Shown here one piece after another: positions 25,292 through 33,900 of a stretch of 64,000 bases of DNA; position 1 is the first letter of the stretch, and each line of letters starts with the position of its first letter. The notes beneath the pieces were generated by a model, which had not been told where the DNA came from, did no database searches, and saw only the letters and a list, made by a program, of their open reading frames with translations. The position numbers and the translations under genes are program-made. This stretch comes from Bacteroidetes bacterium 46-16 (GTDB lineage: Bacteria > Bacteroidota > Bacteroidia > Chitinophagales > Chitinophagaceae), in assembly GCA_001897835.1 (NCBI GenBank), contig MKUN01000041.1, positions 115,009 to 179,008 on the forward strand. Reading direction: 5' to 3'.

Positions 25292-27186
25292 TGAAGATTT
25301 TCAACAGGGATTACCAACCGGATTATGAGATCAGCAGCGGGCAACGGATTATCCGTAACGATGGGGGAAAGTACGACTTCCTGTTTCCGAAGGCAGAAGT
25401 GAAGGACACTATTGTTATGGATAATGGTGAGGTGAAGGATACGCTCAGGGTTATTGAATCAGTTGTTTGGGAATCTATAAAAGACACCAAAAAAGTCGCA
25501 GAACTGCTAAAACAAAATTCCCTTGAAGAAACCTTACGGGCAATCTGGGAGTTCCTGTACTACAATATTCAATACAAACTGGATAAGCCCGGACTGGAAG
25601 AGTTACGCAAGCCATCAAGAGCCTGGCATGACCGGATCACAGGTATTGACTGCGATTGTTTTTCCATCTTCTGTTCCTCTATCCTTTGTAACCTGGGCAT
25701 ACCCCACCACTTCCGTGTAACAAGGTATTCGCAGGATCACTGGCAGCATATCTATGTGATCGTCCCCAAAGCGAACAGCACAGCACACTATACGATTGAC
25801 GCTGTTTTAGGTCAGTTCAATTATGAAAAGCCTTACACTCAAAAAATGGATTTTACCATGAGTTTAAATGGAATAAAGATCGCCGTTTTATCCGGCGTAG
25901 AAGATATTTCACCAGCCGTTAATGATACCGGCAGAATAGTAATGAACTCTATGCAGCTTGCGGCTGCCAACAATGTTGCACTACATGCGGCAATATTCGG
26001 AGTGGACTTACAGGGGTTGGGTATTTTGGCTGGTGAAGAATACTTGCTCGGTGCGGTAAAAGACCCCGATATAGAAAAGGGGCTGTACCGTTACCTGGTA
26101 GCTACAAGGCAGGCAATTGCCGAAAATCCCGTCACAGCTTTTGTGGCGGGATACAACCAGCAGGAAATTATCAAAATGCTGGATTATGCAATCCTCTATT
26201 GGTTCACCGACAAAAGGGATCAGGCGCTCGGACAACTGATTGCCAATGAAGCCTTGTTGGATCAGATGAACGGGTTCGGCAACCTTGAAGGTCTGTTGGG
26301 GGATGATGACCTCTATGGTGATGATGATATTCTGACCGGAGATGATGACGGGCTATTGGGCAAAGCCAAAAAAGATAAACCCAAGAAAAAGAAGAAAGGC
26401 TTCTTTAAAAAAATCGGTGGTGCTATCAAGAAGGTGGGTAAGGGGCTTATGCGTTTTAACCCCGCTACGATTGCAGCAAGAAATGGGTTTCTTCTGGCTT
26501 TGAAAATGAATATCGGCAAGATGTCCACTCGTTTGAAATGGGCGTATGCAACACCGGAACAAGCCGCTGCCAAAAAGGTAAGTGCCACCACAGTTGCCAA
26601 AGCAAAAAAGGCACTGGAGAAGATTGAAAAGTTGTTTGAGAAGATCGGAGGCAAAAAGAACAATTTGAAAAAAGCCATTCTTTCGGGCAAGAAAGGAAAG
26701 CTGAACGGCCTCGGTGAATTGGGCATCATACCTGTAGCCGCAGCAGTAGCCGCAGCGACCCCGCTTATTACGGCTGTTATCAAAATCCTCAAAGATTCAG
26801 GATTAGCAAAAAAGGATGAGAACATAGACATATCATCAACTGAAGGCGATGCGGTAGCTGACGATGGTGTCACTTTTGATGACAGCGATCCGGGTACGGA
26901 TACCGGTACAGAAATGACCGTTACCGATGCTGGCGAAAGTACAGGAGGCGAGGAAGCAATGGAAGGGCTGGGCAATATTGCCACTGGTGCCATCAAGTTT
27001 GCACAAAATAATCCCTTACTCGGTCTGGCCATTGGCGGAGCAGTTGCCTTCGGAATTTATAAGATGCTTGATAAAGACAAAGAACCTGAACCACCCCTTC
27101 CCCCCAAGCCGCCGCCGGAGCTGTCGGGGCCACCCGGACAAGGCAGGCATCCGCCCGGAGAACTCCCTGTATTCAAACTCCAGTAA
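25291..27186 (+). CDS. Transglutaminase-like cysteine-protease domain protein with hydrophobic C-terminal half
   Basis: A 631-residue protein. Residues 80-180 form a transglutaminase-like core: the Cys in GIDCDCFS (121/123), the His in DHWQHIYV (150/153) and the Asp in YTIDAVLG (170) fit the Cys-His-Asp triad. Around 350-375 is a Lys-rich basic stretch, then hydrophobic segments (about 475-495 and 570-590) and a Pro-rich tail. The combination suggests a structural or maturation protease inserted in a membrane. ATG 25291 overlaps the previous stop; the GTG one codon upstream is possible. Within the module it could be a capsid maturation enzyme or a peptidoglycan-active factor. Confidence 0.7.
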   Translation: MKIFNRDYQPDYEISSGQRIIRNDGGKYDFLFPKAEVKDTIVMDNGEVKDTLRVIESVVWESIKDTKKVAELLKQNSLEETLRAIWEFLYYNIQYKLDKPGLEELRKPSRAWHDRITGIDCDCFSIFCSSILCNLGIPHHFRVTRYSQDHWQHIYVIVPKANSTAHYTIDAVLGQFNYEKPYTQKMDFTMSLNGIKIAVLSGVEDISPAVNDTGRIVMNSMQLAAANNVALHAAIFGVDLQGLGILAGEEYLLGAVKDPDIEKGLYRYLVATRQAIAENPVTAFVAGYNQQEIIKMLDYAILYWFTDKRDQALGQLIANEALLDQMNGFGNLEGLLGDDDLYGDDDILTGDDDGLLGKAKKDKPKKKKKGFFKKIGGAIKKVGKGLMRFNPATIAARNGFLLALKMNIGKMSTRLKWAYATPEQAAAKKVSATTVAKAKKALEKIEKLFEKIGGKKNNLKKAILSGKKGKLNGLGELGIIPVAAAVAAATPLITAVIKILKDSGLAKKDENIDISSTEGDAVADDGVTFDDSDPGTDTGTEMTVTDAGESTGGEEAMEGLGNIATGAIKFAQNNPLLGLAIGGAVAFGIYKMLDKDKEPEPPLPPKPPPELSGPPGQGRHPPGELPVFKLQ

Positions 27187-27217
27187 CCATTTTTAATAAC
27201 AATCTAAATTCAAAACA

Positions 27218-27862
27218 ATGGCAAAAGCAATAGCAGCAAAGGCCACCGGGACACAAAGTATCGGTGCAAAGGATTTGCTCAAACAAATACAGCCCATGAT
27301 CGAAAATGTAGCAGGGTTTGTGGTAGGCAATCTTGCCGTGAACATGGCCAATAAAGTCCTGAAGGTTGACCCGACCAATACAGCGGAAAAGGGTATCAAA
27401 AGAATATTGCCACCACTCGCTGTTTCCGCAGGTGCTATGTTCGGTGCCACAAAGGTACAGCAGCCCATGTTGAAAAATATCCTTCAGGGAGCGGCTATTG
27501 CCGGTGCTTATAAAACGGCCAAAGCCCTGATGCCTACCGCTACTTTCCTTGCAGGTGATGGGCTGGGACTGACACCGGTAGCCGCAGTTGCCAGCAACGA
27601 CCGCTGGCTGTATCACGAACGTACACCAATCTCCGGTATGGGCTTTCCCGACCTCGGTGCTATACAGCCGCCTGAAGGTAATTCCGGATATTATCTTGAC
27701 GCACCTGCTTACATGGGTGAGCCGGAACAGGAAATGATCCCACAGCAAAACGGTTATTTCAGGGGTGCGCCAGAAGAGCAGTTCTACGGCGGTGGCGAAG
27801 ATGACCTGAACGGCAACAGCGATGAGCAGATCTACGGCAGTGATGATATAGAAATCCTCTAA
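27218..27862 (+). CDS. Hydrophobic virion-like protein with acidic tail
   Basis: A 214-residue protein with a Gly/Ala-rich hydrophobic N-terminal half (about 30-120) that could hold one or two membrane helices, and an acidic, Gly/Tyr-rich C-terminal tail ending DDIEIL. No family is recognised. It directly precedes the putative major capsid gene. Several proteins of the run share this build, with a hydrophobic or amphipathic body and a low-complexity charged tail. Confidence 0.65.
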   Translation: MAKAIAAKATGTQSIGAKDLLKQIQPMIENVAGFVVGNLAVNMANKVLKVDPTNTAEKGIKRILPPLAVSAGAMFGATKVQQPMLKNILQGAAIAGAYKTAKALMPTATFLAGDGLGLTPVAAVASNDRWLYHERTPISGMGFPDLGAIQPPEGNSGYYLDAPAYMGEPEQEMIPQQNGYFRGAPEEQFYGGGEDDLNGNSDEQIYGSDDIEIL

Positions 27863-27918
27863 GCCTTCCTTCCCTTCGATCCGTTACGTATCAATCCAAC
27901 ACAATTATTTCTTCATCC

Positions 27919-27957
27919 AAGCCTGCTCCTGTTTCCACAGGGGAAAGGGGCAGGCTT
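27919..27957 (+). promoter_or_regulatory. Hairpin before the putative capsid gene
   Basis: AAGCCTGC (27919-27926) pairs with GCAGGCTT (27950-27957), with an inner CCTGT/ACAGG helix. It ends 17 bases before ATG 27975. There is no T-run, so it could stabilise a processed mRNA or act as an attenuator rather than terminate. Confidence 0.6.
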
Positions 27958-27974
27958 GCTCAAAAAAATGCAAC

Positions 27975-28685
27975 ATGTTTACATTAGGTCAAATCAGTGA
28001 TAGCGAATACAACCTGCTCGGCAGCATGAATGAAGCTGAGTTCCTCGGAGCCGTAGAACAGGCACCACCGGAAGAAAAAGCCCGTTTCTTCCGTAAGACC
28101 AAAGAGATTGCCAAGCAGGGTGCAGGCAAGAATGCACGGGGTAGCCGCCAGGACTTTGAAAGCCGCATTAACCTGCTGCCCCGTGACGTACAGAAAGGGT
28201 TAGCGAACAAATCCCTGCAATCAGTGGACATCAGTTATTATGCCGTAAAGGATATTACCAACAGTAAGGTGGTAAAAATGCTGCGTGACGATGATAACAA
28301 GTCGGTTGGTTATACCAATATCAGCAGTGCCAAGCTGGAGAAAGGCGCTTTCTTCCTGCTTCATGCCATACGCCTTACCTATGGCATATCTGACCAGGGC
28401 GTAAATAACCCGCTGAACGTAAATTTTGCCCTAACCCCGGACTTTATCCGTAACGGCGAATTTGAGTTCAAAGCCAACGGAGCGGTACTTATTCCCAATA
28501 CCTCACTGGAGGTGTTCAATACCAAAGGCAATGCCCGTTTGGTGGAAGGGACTTACATACTGGACAATCCGAAACTTATCAGGGATCAGCAAACCATCGA
28601 GTTCAACCTGGAATGGGGTACCAATGCGCCGCAGAACTCGTTCCTGAAGGTGATCCTGATCGGTACTACAGTCGTAAAAGCATAA
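27975..28685 (+). CDS. Putative major capsid protein
   Basis: A 236-residue protein with an N-terminal helical region (about 1-75, acidic then basic: EEKARFFRKTKEIAKQ) and a beta-rich remainder (about 80-236) such as GEFEFKANGAVLIPNT and LEWGTNAPQNSFLKVILIGT. The length and beta content fit jelly-roll capsid proteins. It is the only gene of the run set apart by hairpins on both sides, as expected for the most highly expressed virion protein. I cannot show a double jelly roll by eye. A structure prediction compared with PM2 P2, FLiP and PRD1 P3 would decide. Confidence 0.55.
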   Translation: MFTLGQISDSEYNLLGSMNEAEFLGAVEQAPPEEKARFFRKTKEIAKQGAGKNARGSRQDFESRINLLPRDVQKGLANKSLQSVDISYYAVKDITNSKVVKMLRDDDNKSVGYTNISSAKLEKGAFFLLHAIRLTYGISDQGVNNPLNVNFALTPDFIRNGEFEFKANGAVLIPNTSLEVFNTKGNARLVEGTYILDNPKLIRDQQTIEFNLEWGTNAPQNSFLKVILIGTTVVKA

Positions 28686-28688
28686 TAG

Positions 28689-28722
28689 AAGAACCTGCAC
28701 CTATTCTGCGGTGCAGGTTCTT
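28689..28722 (+). terminator. Hairpin after the putative capsid gene
   Basis: GAACCTGCACC pairs with GGTGCAGGTTC (11 bp, 28691-28701 with 28710-28720) right after the stop. TTAAAAAA follows instead of a T-run, so it may be a weak terminator or a 3'-end stabiliser. Confidence 0.6.
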
Positions 28723-28759
28723 AAAAAATGCTTCCATCCATTTATAACCTTCCAATAGC

Positions 28760-29224
28760 ATGAAGAACAATAAATTTCAGCGTATCCGCCTGCGGGTATC
28801 TTCTGCCGGTGAAACCATCCGCTTCAATGCAGTATGCGATAAAGGCTACCGCACCCTCAAAGGCATCTTTGTTTCCTTACCGCAGGATAAATCCATATTG
28901 GGTTCCACGCTTGGCTTCCGGCTGAACAATGTGGAAGTACTCGATGATGGCCATGAGGTAAAAAACCTGACTGCCTCCAATAGTGTTGCGCCCAACAATA
29001 AGTTTTTCCTGTTCCCGGAAAAGGTTGATGCCAGCAATGGCAGTATAGAAGGGCGTTACTCCGATGGCAGTAAGTATCCGTTACTGGTGGACAACGGGGA
29101 AGACACCGGTGTGTTTGATCCGGGCAAAGTTGATTTTAAAAATCTATCCGGCTATGGAACCAATCCTTTTACCGTTGTCTTTCCCTACGATGTGATTATT
29201 AATATCTGGCTCACTAACGATTAA
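28760..29224 (+). CDS. Small all-beta virion-like protein, paralogue A
   Basis: A 154-residue beta-rich protein. It shares an ordered set of motifs with the next gene: FQ.(I/V)(R/S)LR at the start, GSTLGFR / GSTFGFR, E.LD..HE, N.VAPN.K..LF, the IEG.Y.D.S segment and a final P.TVV.(F/Y)PYDV. The pair therefore arose by duplication. Short paralogous single-domain beta proteins next to a capsid gene are typical of minor capsid or penton proteins in tailless viruses. No database family is recalled. Confidence 0.7.
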   Translation: MKNNKFQRIRLRVSSAGETIRFNAVCDKGYRTLKGIFVSLPQDKSILGSTLGFRLNNVEVLDDGHEVKNLTASNSVAPNNKFFLFPEKVDASNGSIEGRYSDGSKYPLLVDNGEDTGVFDPGKVDFKNLSGYGTNPFTVVFPYDVIINIWLTND

Positions 29225-29236
29225 TACAGCGTAAAC

Positions 29237-29800
29237 ATGATACGAGGATTCAGGTTCCAAAAAGTCAGCCTGCGCATATCAAAAAGCGGCCAGCGGGTGT
29301 ATTTCAATACAGAAAGCCATAAAGACTTTACACAACTCAAAGGAATTGCTTTGACAGTAGGCTATGAAGGTGCTTTGTATGGTTCCACATTCGGCTTTCG
29401 TATAGATGAAAAGGAAGTGTTGGATGAAAGCCATGAAGCGCACCTGCTGGTATTCGGCAATGACGTTGCACCTAACCGGAAGATGCTGCTTTTTGAAATA
29501 CCAATCCCGATAAATTCATCAAAGATTGAAGGCATCTATACAGACAGTTCCTTACAAGACCTGTTAGGCAATGCAAGCTATAATCCGGGCGGTGGTATCA
29601 TTTCCAAAAATGATGTGAACGTCAAAAAGACTTATGTATCCGGCAAGGAAGTGGTCAAGTACAGCAATTTCCAGGTAGATGGTTTCCAGATGCTTTCAGG
29701 CAGTGGTTTCAGTATCGGCGGGTATTCAGTAACACCGGCACCGGTTACAGTGGTGTACTACCCCTATGATGTAAAAGTAACCTTACTCCTAACCAGATAA
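29237..29800 (+). CDS. Small all-beta virion-like protein, paralogue B
   Basis: A 187-residue paralogue of the preceding 154-residue protein, with an extra 30-residue insertion near the C-terminus before VTVVYYPYDV. Both begin with a charged FQKVSLRISKSG-type strand. They sit 12 bases apart in the same run. I infer related positions in the particle, for example two vertex proteins. Confidence 0.7.
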   Translation: MIRGFRFQKVSLRISKSGQRVYFNTESHKDFTQLKGIALTVGYEGALYGSTFGFRIDEKEVLDESHEAHLLVFGNDVAPNRKMLLFEIPIPINSSKIEGIYTDSSLQDLLGNASYNPGGGIISKNDVNVKKTYVSGKEVVKYSNFQVDGFQMLSGSGFSIGGYSVTPAPVTVVYYPYDVKVTLLLTR

Positions 29801-29807
29801 ACCGGCT

Positions 29808-30236
29808 ATGACCAAGACACGTATCACTTATTATCCCGTTCAGTTCATTGTATTGCATCCGCTGATTCCTGTAACGATCAATACGGTACTTCCCAGCCAT
29901 ATCGTAAAGATCACGGACATTAAAGTGGTTCATTCCGTTGGCGTACAGAACATGACCACAGACAAATACCTGCCGGTAATCGGGCATCTGTCACTGGAGT
30001 TTAACAGCAAGCAATATCATTTCGGCAATATCGAAGTTCCATTCGATTACCAGACAGAAGCCAGTGATGAATTTCTTGATGCCGGTATAGACATACAACG
30101 GAACTCACTGCTGACCGGCAACTATGAAAATAAAGTATTCACAGGTATAGACTACCTGAAGGCAGACGGCACAGTAACCGACAAGTGGAGCAATTATATC
30201 GTAACGATCTACCTAAAAACGATGAGCAATGATTAA
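29808..30236 (+). CDS. Small beta-rich virion-like protein
   Basis: A 142-residue protein made mostly of predicted beta strands (ITYYPVQFIVLHPLIPVTIN, HLSLEFNSKQYHFGNIEVPF). It starts 7 bases after paralogue B and overlaps the next gene by 8 bases. It does not share the paralogue motifs but ends with a similar strand (SNYIVTIYLKT). Probably another structural component. Confidence 0.6.
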   Translation: MTKTRITYYPVQFIVLHPLIPVTINTVLPSHIVKITDIKVVHSVGVQNMTTDKYLPVIGHLSLEFNSKQYHFGNIEVPFDYQTEASDEFLDAGIDIQRNSLLTGNYENKVFTGIDYLKADGTVTDKWSNYIVTIYLKTMSND

Positions 30237-30573
30237 CCTGGAAGATTACGTAGAAAGGCAGATGAGGCGAAGGGGCATAGAGATCGCTTATGCACGTACC
30301 CTACCGGTGGTCGTGCGCAGGATTGCAGACAGTACCGGTACTGTCCTTTCCAATAGTATAGAATTTGATGCTTACAATCAATTCTGGTTCCTGGCTAATT
30401 CTTTTGAGTTACCTATTGGTACCCGGATTACCAGCGATACAAATGTGATGCTATTGGAGGCGCATTCCAGCGACATCATAGAGGAGTTCTGGGGTAAGAT
30501 AAAAATACAGCTTCCCAATTCCTTTACAGGCAGTTTATGCCAGGCACTCTTTTACCAGGTATTGCCGAAATAA
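30229..30573 (+). CDS. Small beta-rich virion-like protein
   Basis: A 114-residue protein with a basic N-terminal helix (EDYVERQMRRRGIEIAYART) and a beta-rich remainder. It overlaps the previous gene by 8 bases (ATGATTAA), so translation is probably coupled. No family is recognised. Confidence 0.55.
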   Translation: MINLEDYVERQMRRRGIEIAYARTLPVVVRRIADSTGTVLSNSIEFDAYNQFWFLANSFELPIGTRITSDTNVMLLEAHSSDIIEEFWGKIKIQLPNSFTGSLCQALFYQVLPK

Positions 30574-30622
30574 TATCAGACATAATTATCCAGCATCAAG
30601 ATTATAAAACGAAAAACAACCA

Positions 30623-31483
30623 ATGGCACAAAGTGATTTTCCTGAACTGCGTACCCTCTTTGACAAGAACAGGGAAGTGGTCAAGATGCTCAAAGGCGAA
30701 AAGCAGCTTACCGACAAGCAAATTTTTTTCACAGCCGTGTATTCCAAGCTGGGCAAGAAGATTGCCGAAAGCAAGGATAAGACATCGCTTACTGCTTTTA
30801 CAACGGTGATGACCGGAAGGTATCAGGTCTGCCACCCTGATAGCATCACTGTGACTTGGCACAACTACGATACCGGGGAAAAGTTGTTTGAGCATACGTT
30901 TGCTGTCAGTCGCCTTCAAAGGGAAGAAGAACCGATGCAGCATACGGAAACGCCGGCACCGGCAACCGGCTTTCAGGGATTGGGCGAGGTGGAAGTCAAT
31001 AACCTGGTTGAAAAGCGGCTTACGGAAATGCGGCAGCGTGAAGAATATGAACGTATGCGGGACGAAAATCAGAAGATGCTATTACAGATTGCAGAGTTGG
31101 AAACCCGCAATGCCGATCTGTCCCATGATATAGCCGCGAAGGAAACAACAGAATCTTACATGAAGATACTCGGCATGGCACTACCCGGATTATCAAAGTT
31201 CTTTGGTGGTGCCGGTCTGCTCAGTATGTTGGCCGGAACCGATGAACCGGAACAAACCGCACCGGCGTTGGGTGCAGCAAGCACGATTACACCGGAACCT
31301 GTTGCCATTACTCCCAAGCCGAAAGACGAACGGGAGGAAATGATCTTCATGCTTAGGGATTACATGATGGATGAACTCAGCCAGCAGGAAGTAGCAACGC
31401 TGTATATCATGTTTATGGAAATACAGAAAGATAAGACCCTTATCCAGCGCATATTAAATCAACTTACAACACAGCAGCAATGA
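30623..31483 (+). CDS. Coiled-coil protein of the virion-like run
   Basis: A 286-residue protein: a small N-terminal domain (1-100), a coiled coil (about 128-180, EKRLTEMRQREEYERMRDEN), a hydrophobic glycine-rich segment (about 185-205, GMALPGLSKFFGGAGLLSML) that could cross or dip into a membrane, and a helical C-terminus. It overlaps the next gene by 4 bases. The function is unknown. Confidence 0.6.
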   Translation: MAQSDFPELRTLFDKNREVVKMLKGEKQLTDKQIFFTAVYSKLGKKIAESKDKTSLTAFTTVMTGRYQVCHPDSITVTWHNYDTGEKLFEHTFAVSRLQREEEPMQHTETPAPATGFQGLGEVEVNNLVEKRLTEMRQREEYERMRDENQKMLLQIAELETRNADLSHDIAAKETTESYMKILGMALPGLSKFFGGAGLLSMLAGTDEPEQTAPALGAASTITPEPVAITPKPKDEREEMIFMLRDYMMDELSQQEVATLYIMFMEIQKDKTLIQRILNQLTTQQQ

Positions 31484-31695
31484 AACTACCGTCACTAACA
31501 GCATTCCAGCAAAAGGAAACCAACAAGGCATTTGAGATCAGGGTCAGCGTGCAGGCAGCCAACGATAAGGAAGCCGTAGAGATGCAGGATGCGATACAAA
31601 GTTTCGTGAGCCATTTTACGGTAGCGGAAATGAAAAGCGCAGCCCATAAACTCAAAAGCGTTACCAACCGCAAAATGATAAAAACCTTTTTATAA
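31480..31695 (+). CDS. Small hypothetical protein
   Basis: A 71-residue helical protein (MKLPSLTAFQQKETNKAF to MIKTFL). It overlaps both neighbours by 4 bases and 1 base, so it is certainly part of the operon. No recognised motif. Confidence 0.6.
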   Translation: MKLPSLTAFQQKETNKAFEIRVSVQAANDKEAVEMQDAIQSFVSHFTVAEMKSAAHKLKSVTNRKMIKTFL

Positions 31696-32231
31696 TGTCG
31701 GAGAACAGCAACAAGCTACAAGAGCAGCTCATCAGCACCCTGCCTATGTTGCTGTTAGCGGGCGGTGCCATCTTCCTTGTCAGTAAAGTCCTCAAAGGAG
31801 CCGGGCAGACCGCAGATGGTATTGCACAGGCTTTGCAATTGAAGAAGTCAGATGAGCAGGTGAGGAGCGAACAACAATCGCAGGCTGCAATAGAGAAGTA
31901 TGTGACCGAAGTACAACAAAAACAGAAGCCCACACGTCCTGATGGATTCTGGGCGCAATTGGCAGAGCGGATTTACCGGGATACCCGTTACAGCTCTGCA
32001 GGCGACAACCATGAGGATGCACGTTTCTGTATGACCTATTGTTTTAATGATGCAGACTTCGCCTTGCTCTATAAATATTATGGTAAGCGGCAGGAAACCT
32101 GGTTTGGCCTTATGCCGGACGGTGATCCCAAAGACCTGACAATGGCGATCTCCAGTAACCTGAATGCAGCACAGAAAAAATCTATAAATACCAATTACGC
32201 CCAAAAAGGCATTTCGATCCGCTTCATATAA
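31695..32231 (+). CDS. Membrane protein of the virion-like run
   Basis: A 178-residue protein with one TM helix (about 14-31, STLPMLLLAGGAIFLVSK) and a soluble C-terminal domain (about 80-178) rich in aromatic residues, such as ARFCMTYCFNDADFALLYKYY. The start overlaps the previous stop (TAATG). No family is recognised. Confidence 0.6.
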   Translation: MSENSNKLQEQLISTLPMLLLAGGAIFLVSKVLKGAGQTADGIAQALQLKKSDEQVRSEQQSQAAIEKYVTEVQQKQKPTRPDGFWAQLAERIYRDTRYSSAGDNHEDARFCMTYCFNDADFALLYKYYGKRQETWFGLMPDGDPKDLTMAISSNLNAAQKKSINTNYAQKGISIRFI

Positions 32232-32314
32232 GCGTTCGGCCTGCCAGTCAGGAAAAACAATTCAAAGAATATAACCGATCACGCTTACGGGTATAGTCCC
32301 GTACAGCCATTCGT

Positions 32315-33436
32315 ATGCCTAAGAACACCGAAAATATGGAAGCAACCCAACCCAAGAAGAAGGACAATACAGCACTGTATATCGTCTATGCGGCAGCAGC
32401 ATATTTCGGGGTACAATTTCTCCTGAAGCCAAAACGTGCAGCGGCGGCAACGATTGTTACCAATCCGGTAACGCCCGACCCGGCGACCAACACCGCCTAT
32501 GTGCCTGAGCCGCTTCCAGCCGCTACGGTACCCGCCGGGGCATCTGTCACCTGGAAAGCGGAAAGTTTTCCGCTCCGAAAAGGCATGAAGGGTGCGAAAA
32601 TAAAAGCTATGCAGCAGAAGCTCGGTATAAACGCTGATGGCGCATTTGGTAACGATACAGAAACAGCACTGCTGCAACAGTATGGTGTCAGTACCATTAG
32701 CCAGGTGCAATACCAAACCATTGTGGGTGGGCAAAAATCAAAAGCCGCTACACCGGCTGCAACAGGGTCAGGAACCTGGATAGCTGAAAGTTTCCCGCTC
32801 CGCAAGGGAATGAAGGGAACCAGTGTGAAGGCATTGCAGCAGAAATTAGGTGTTTCGCCAGATGGTGCCTTCGGTGCTAATACAGAAGCCGCTTTGGTCA
32901 AAAAGTTTGGCGTAGCTACCGTTAGCCAAACGCTCTTCCGCTCCATTACACAGTCGGTTACAAGCACGTTCACCAATCTACTGGAAACCATTCTTCCTAA
33001 ACCGGCTACGGGGAAAGATACTTCTCCGATCCTGAAAAGCGGCAGCAAGGGACAGGATGTTTACCGTCTGCAAAAATGGCTCGGTTTCAAAGACAAGAAG
33101 GCAGCGAAGAAGGGTGAACTTATTGCTGACAGCATATTTGGGAAGCAGACCCTTACAGCCCTGCAAAAGAAAACCGGTCAAACCTTTATCAGTGTAGGCC
33201 ACATGAACACCCTGATGAAACAGATGGCGGGTATGGGGTATGCCGGTGAAGTGCTTGTTACCAAAAGACCCGCAACAATACTGGACAGTAACCTGCTGCC
33301 TCACCGAAGTGTACCGGAAAATACGATCCTCGGTACCCGCCTTATGGAGCTGACAGATCCGCAAGAGCAAAAAGCCTATACCCAATTCAAGACTGTGGAC
33401 GGCTTCCACCGATGGGTGGATAAGGATGCCGTATAA
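32315..33436 (+). CDS. Membrane-anchored protein with three peptidoglycan-binding repeats
   Basis: A 373-residue protein with one TM segment (about 20-37) and three PG_binding_1-like domains: about 84-137 and 158-211, which are near copies of each other (ESFPLRKGMKG ... QQKLG ... DGAFG), and a more divergent one at about 239-300 (KSGSKGQDVYRLQKWLG ... FGKQTLTALQKK). Such modules bind peptidoglycan. Anchored in a virion membrane, the protein would hold the particle to the cell wall during entry, alongside the two transglycosylases further on. Confidence 0.75.
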   Translation: MPKNTENMEATQPKKKDNTALYIVYAAAAYFGVQFLLKPKRAAAATIVTNPVTPDPATNTAYVPEPLPAATVPAGASVTWKAESFPLRKGMKGAKIKAMQQKLGINADGAFGNDTETALLQQYGVSTISQVQYQTIVGGQKSKAATPAATGSGTWIAESFPLRKGMKGTSVKALQQKLGVSPDGAFGANTEAALVKKFGVATVSQTLFRSITQSVTSTFTNLLETILPKPATGKDTSPILKSGSKGQDVYRLQKWLGFKDKKAAKKGELIADSIFGKQTLTALQKKTGQTFISVGHMNTLMKQMAGMGYAGEVLVTKRPATILDSNLLPHRSVPENTILGTRLMELTDPQEQKAYTQFKTVDGFHRWVDKDAV

Positions 33437-33468
33437 CCCCTGCTAAACACTTACAAACAAAAAGTACA

Positions 33469-33858
33469 ATGGCAAGTTTTTCACTCCGGTCACAACGTAC
33501 CGGGCAATATAAAGAGTTCTCGCTACTGGAATTGCTCAAATTATTGGGCGACCAGGTGAATGACGAGATATGGCTGGAAAATGGCGAGGATGTTTATAAC
33601 CTCAGCAGCTTCCGGGAGATCGGCGGCGGTGGTGATGGCGGTGGACACCGTGAAAACTGGAGCGTGGAAGCACCTATTCAGACAGCCGGGCAGCGGACTT
33701 TCTATCTGCAATATTCTCCTGCAACACCGTTGCTGTTGGTTATCCTCAACGGCATTGTACAGATCCGCAATAAAGACTACAACCTGGAAGGCAAGGCGGT
33801 TTCATTCTCGTTCTCGCTCAATGCGCAGGACAGCCTCCAGTTCATTTATCAATTCTAA
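33469..33858 (+). CDS. Fibre- or spike-like small protein
   Basis: A 129-residue protein. Its C-terminal half (PLLLVILNGIVQIRNKDYNL ... VSFSFSL) has the beta pattern found in phage fibre domains, where a NG.xQ turn is followed by a DY strand. A Gly/Asp-rich hinge (GGGGDGGGHRENW) separates it from a helical N-terminus. The next gene carries a related C-terminal module. Probably part of a receptor-binding spike. Confidence 0.55.
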   Translation: MASFSLRSQRTGQYKEFSLLELLKLLGDQVNDEIWLENGEDVYNLSSFREIGGGGDGGGHRENWSVEAPIQTAGQRTFYLQYSPATPLLLVILNGIVQIRNKDYNLEGKAVSFSFSLNAQDSLQFIYQF

Positions 33859-33900
33859 AGACCGGTCAAATTTTCATAACAATTTAAAACGCTACAACAA

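Noticed and set aside
26313-27032. 239-codon antisense frame
   Set aside because: A shadow of the transglutaminase-like gene; low-complexity Pro/Ser/Phe composition.
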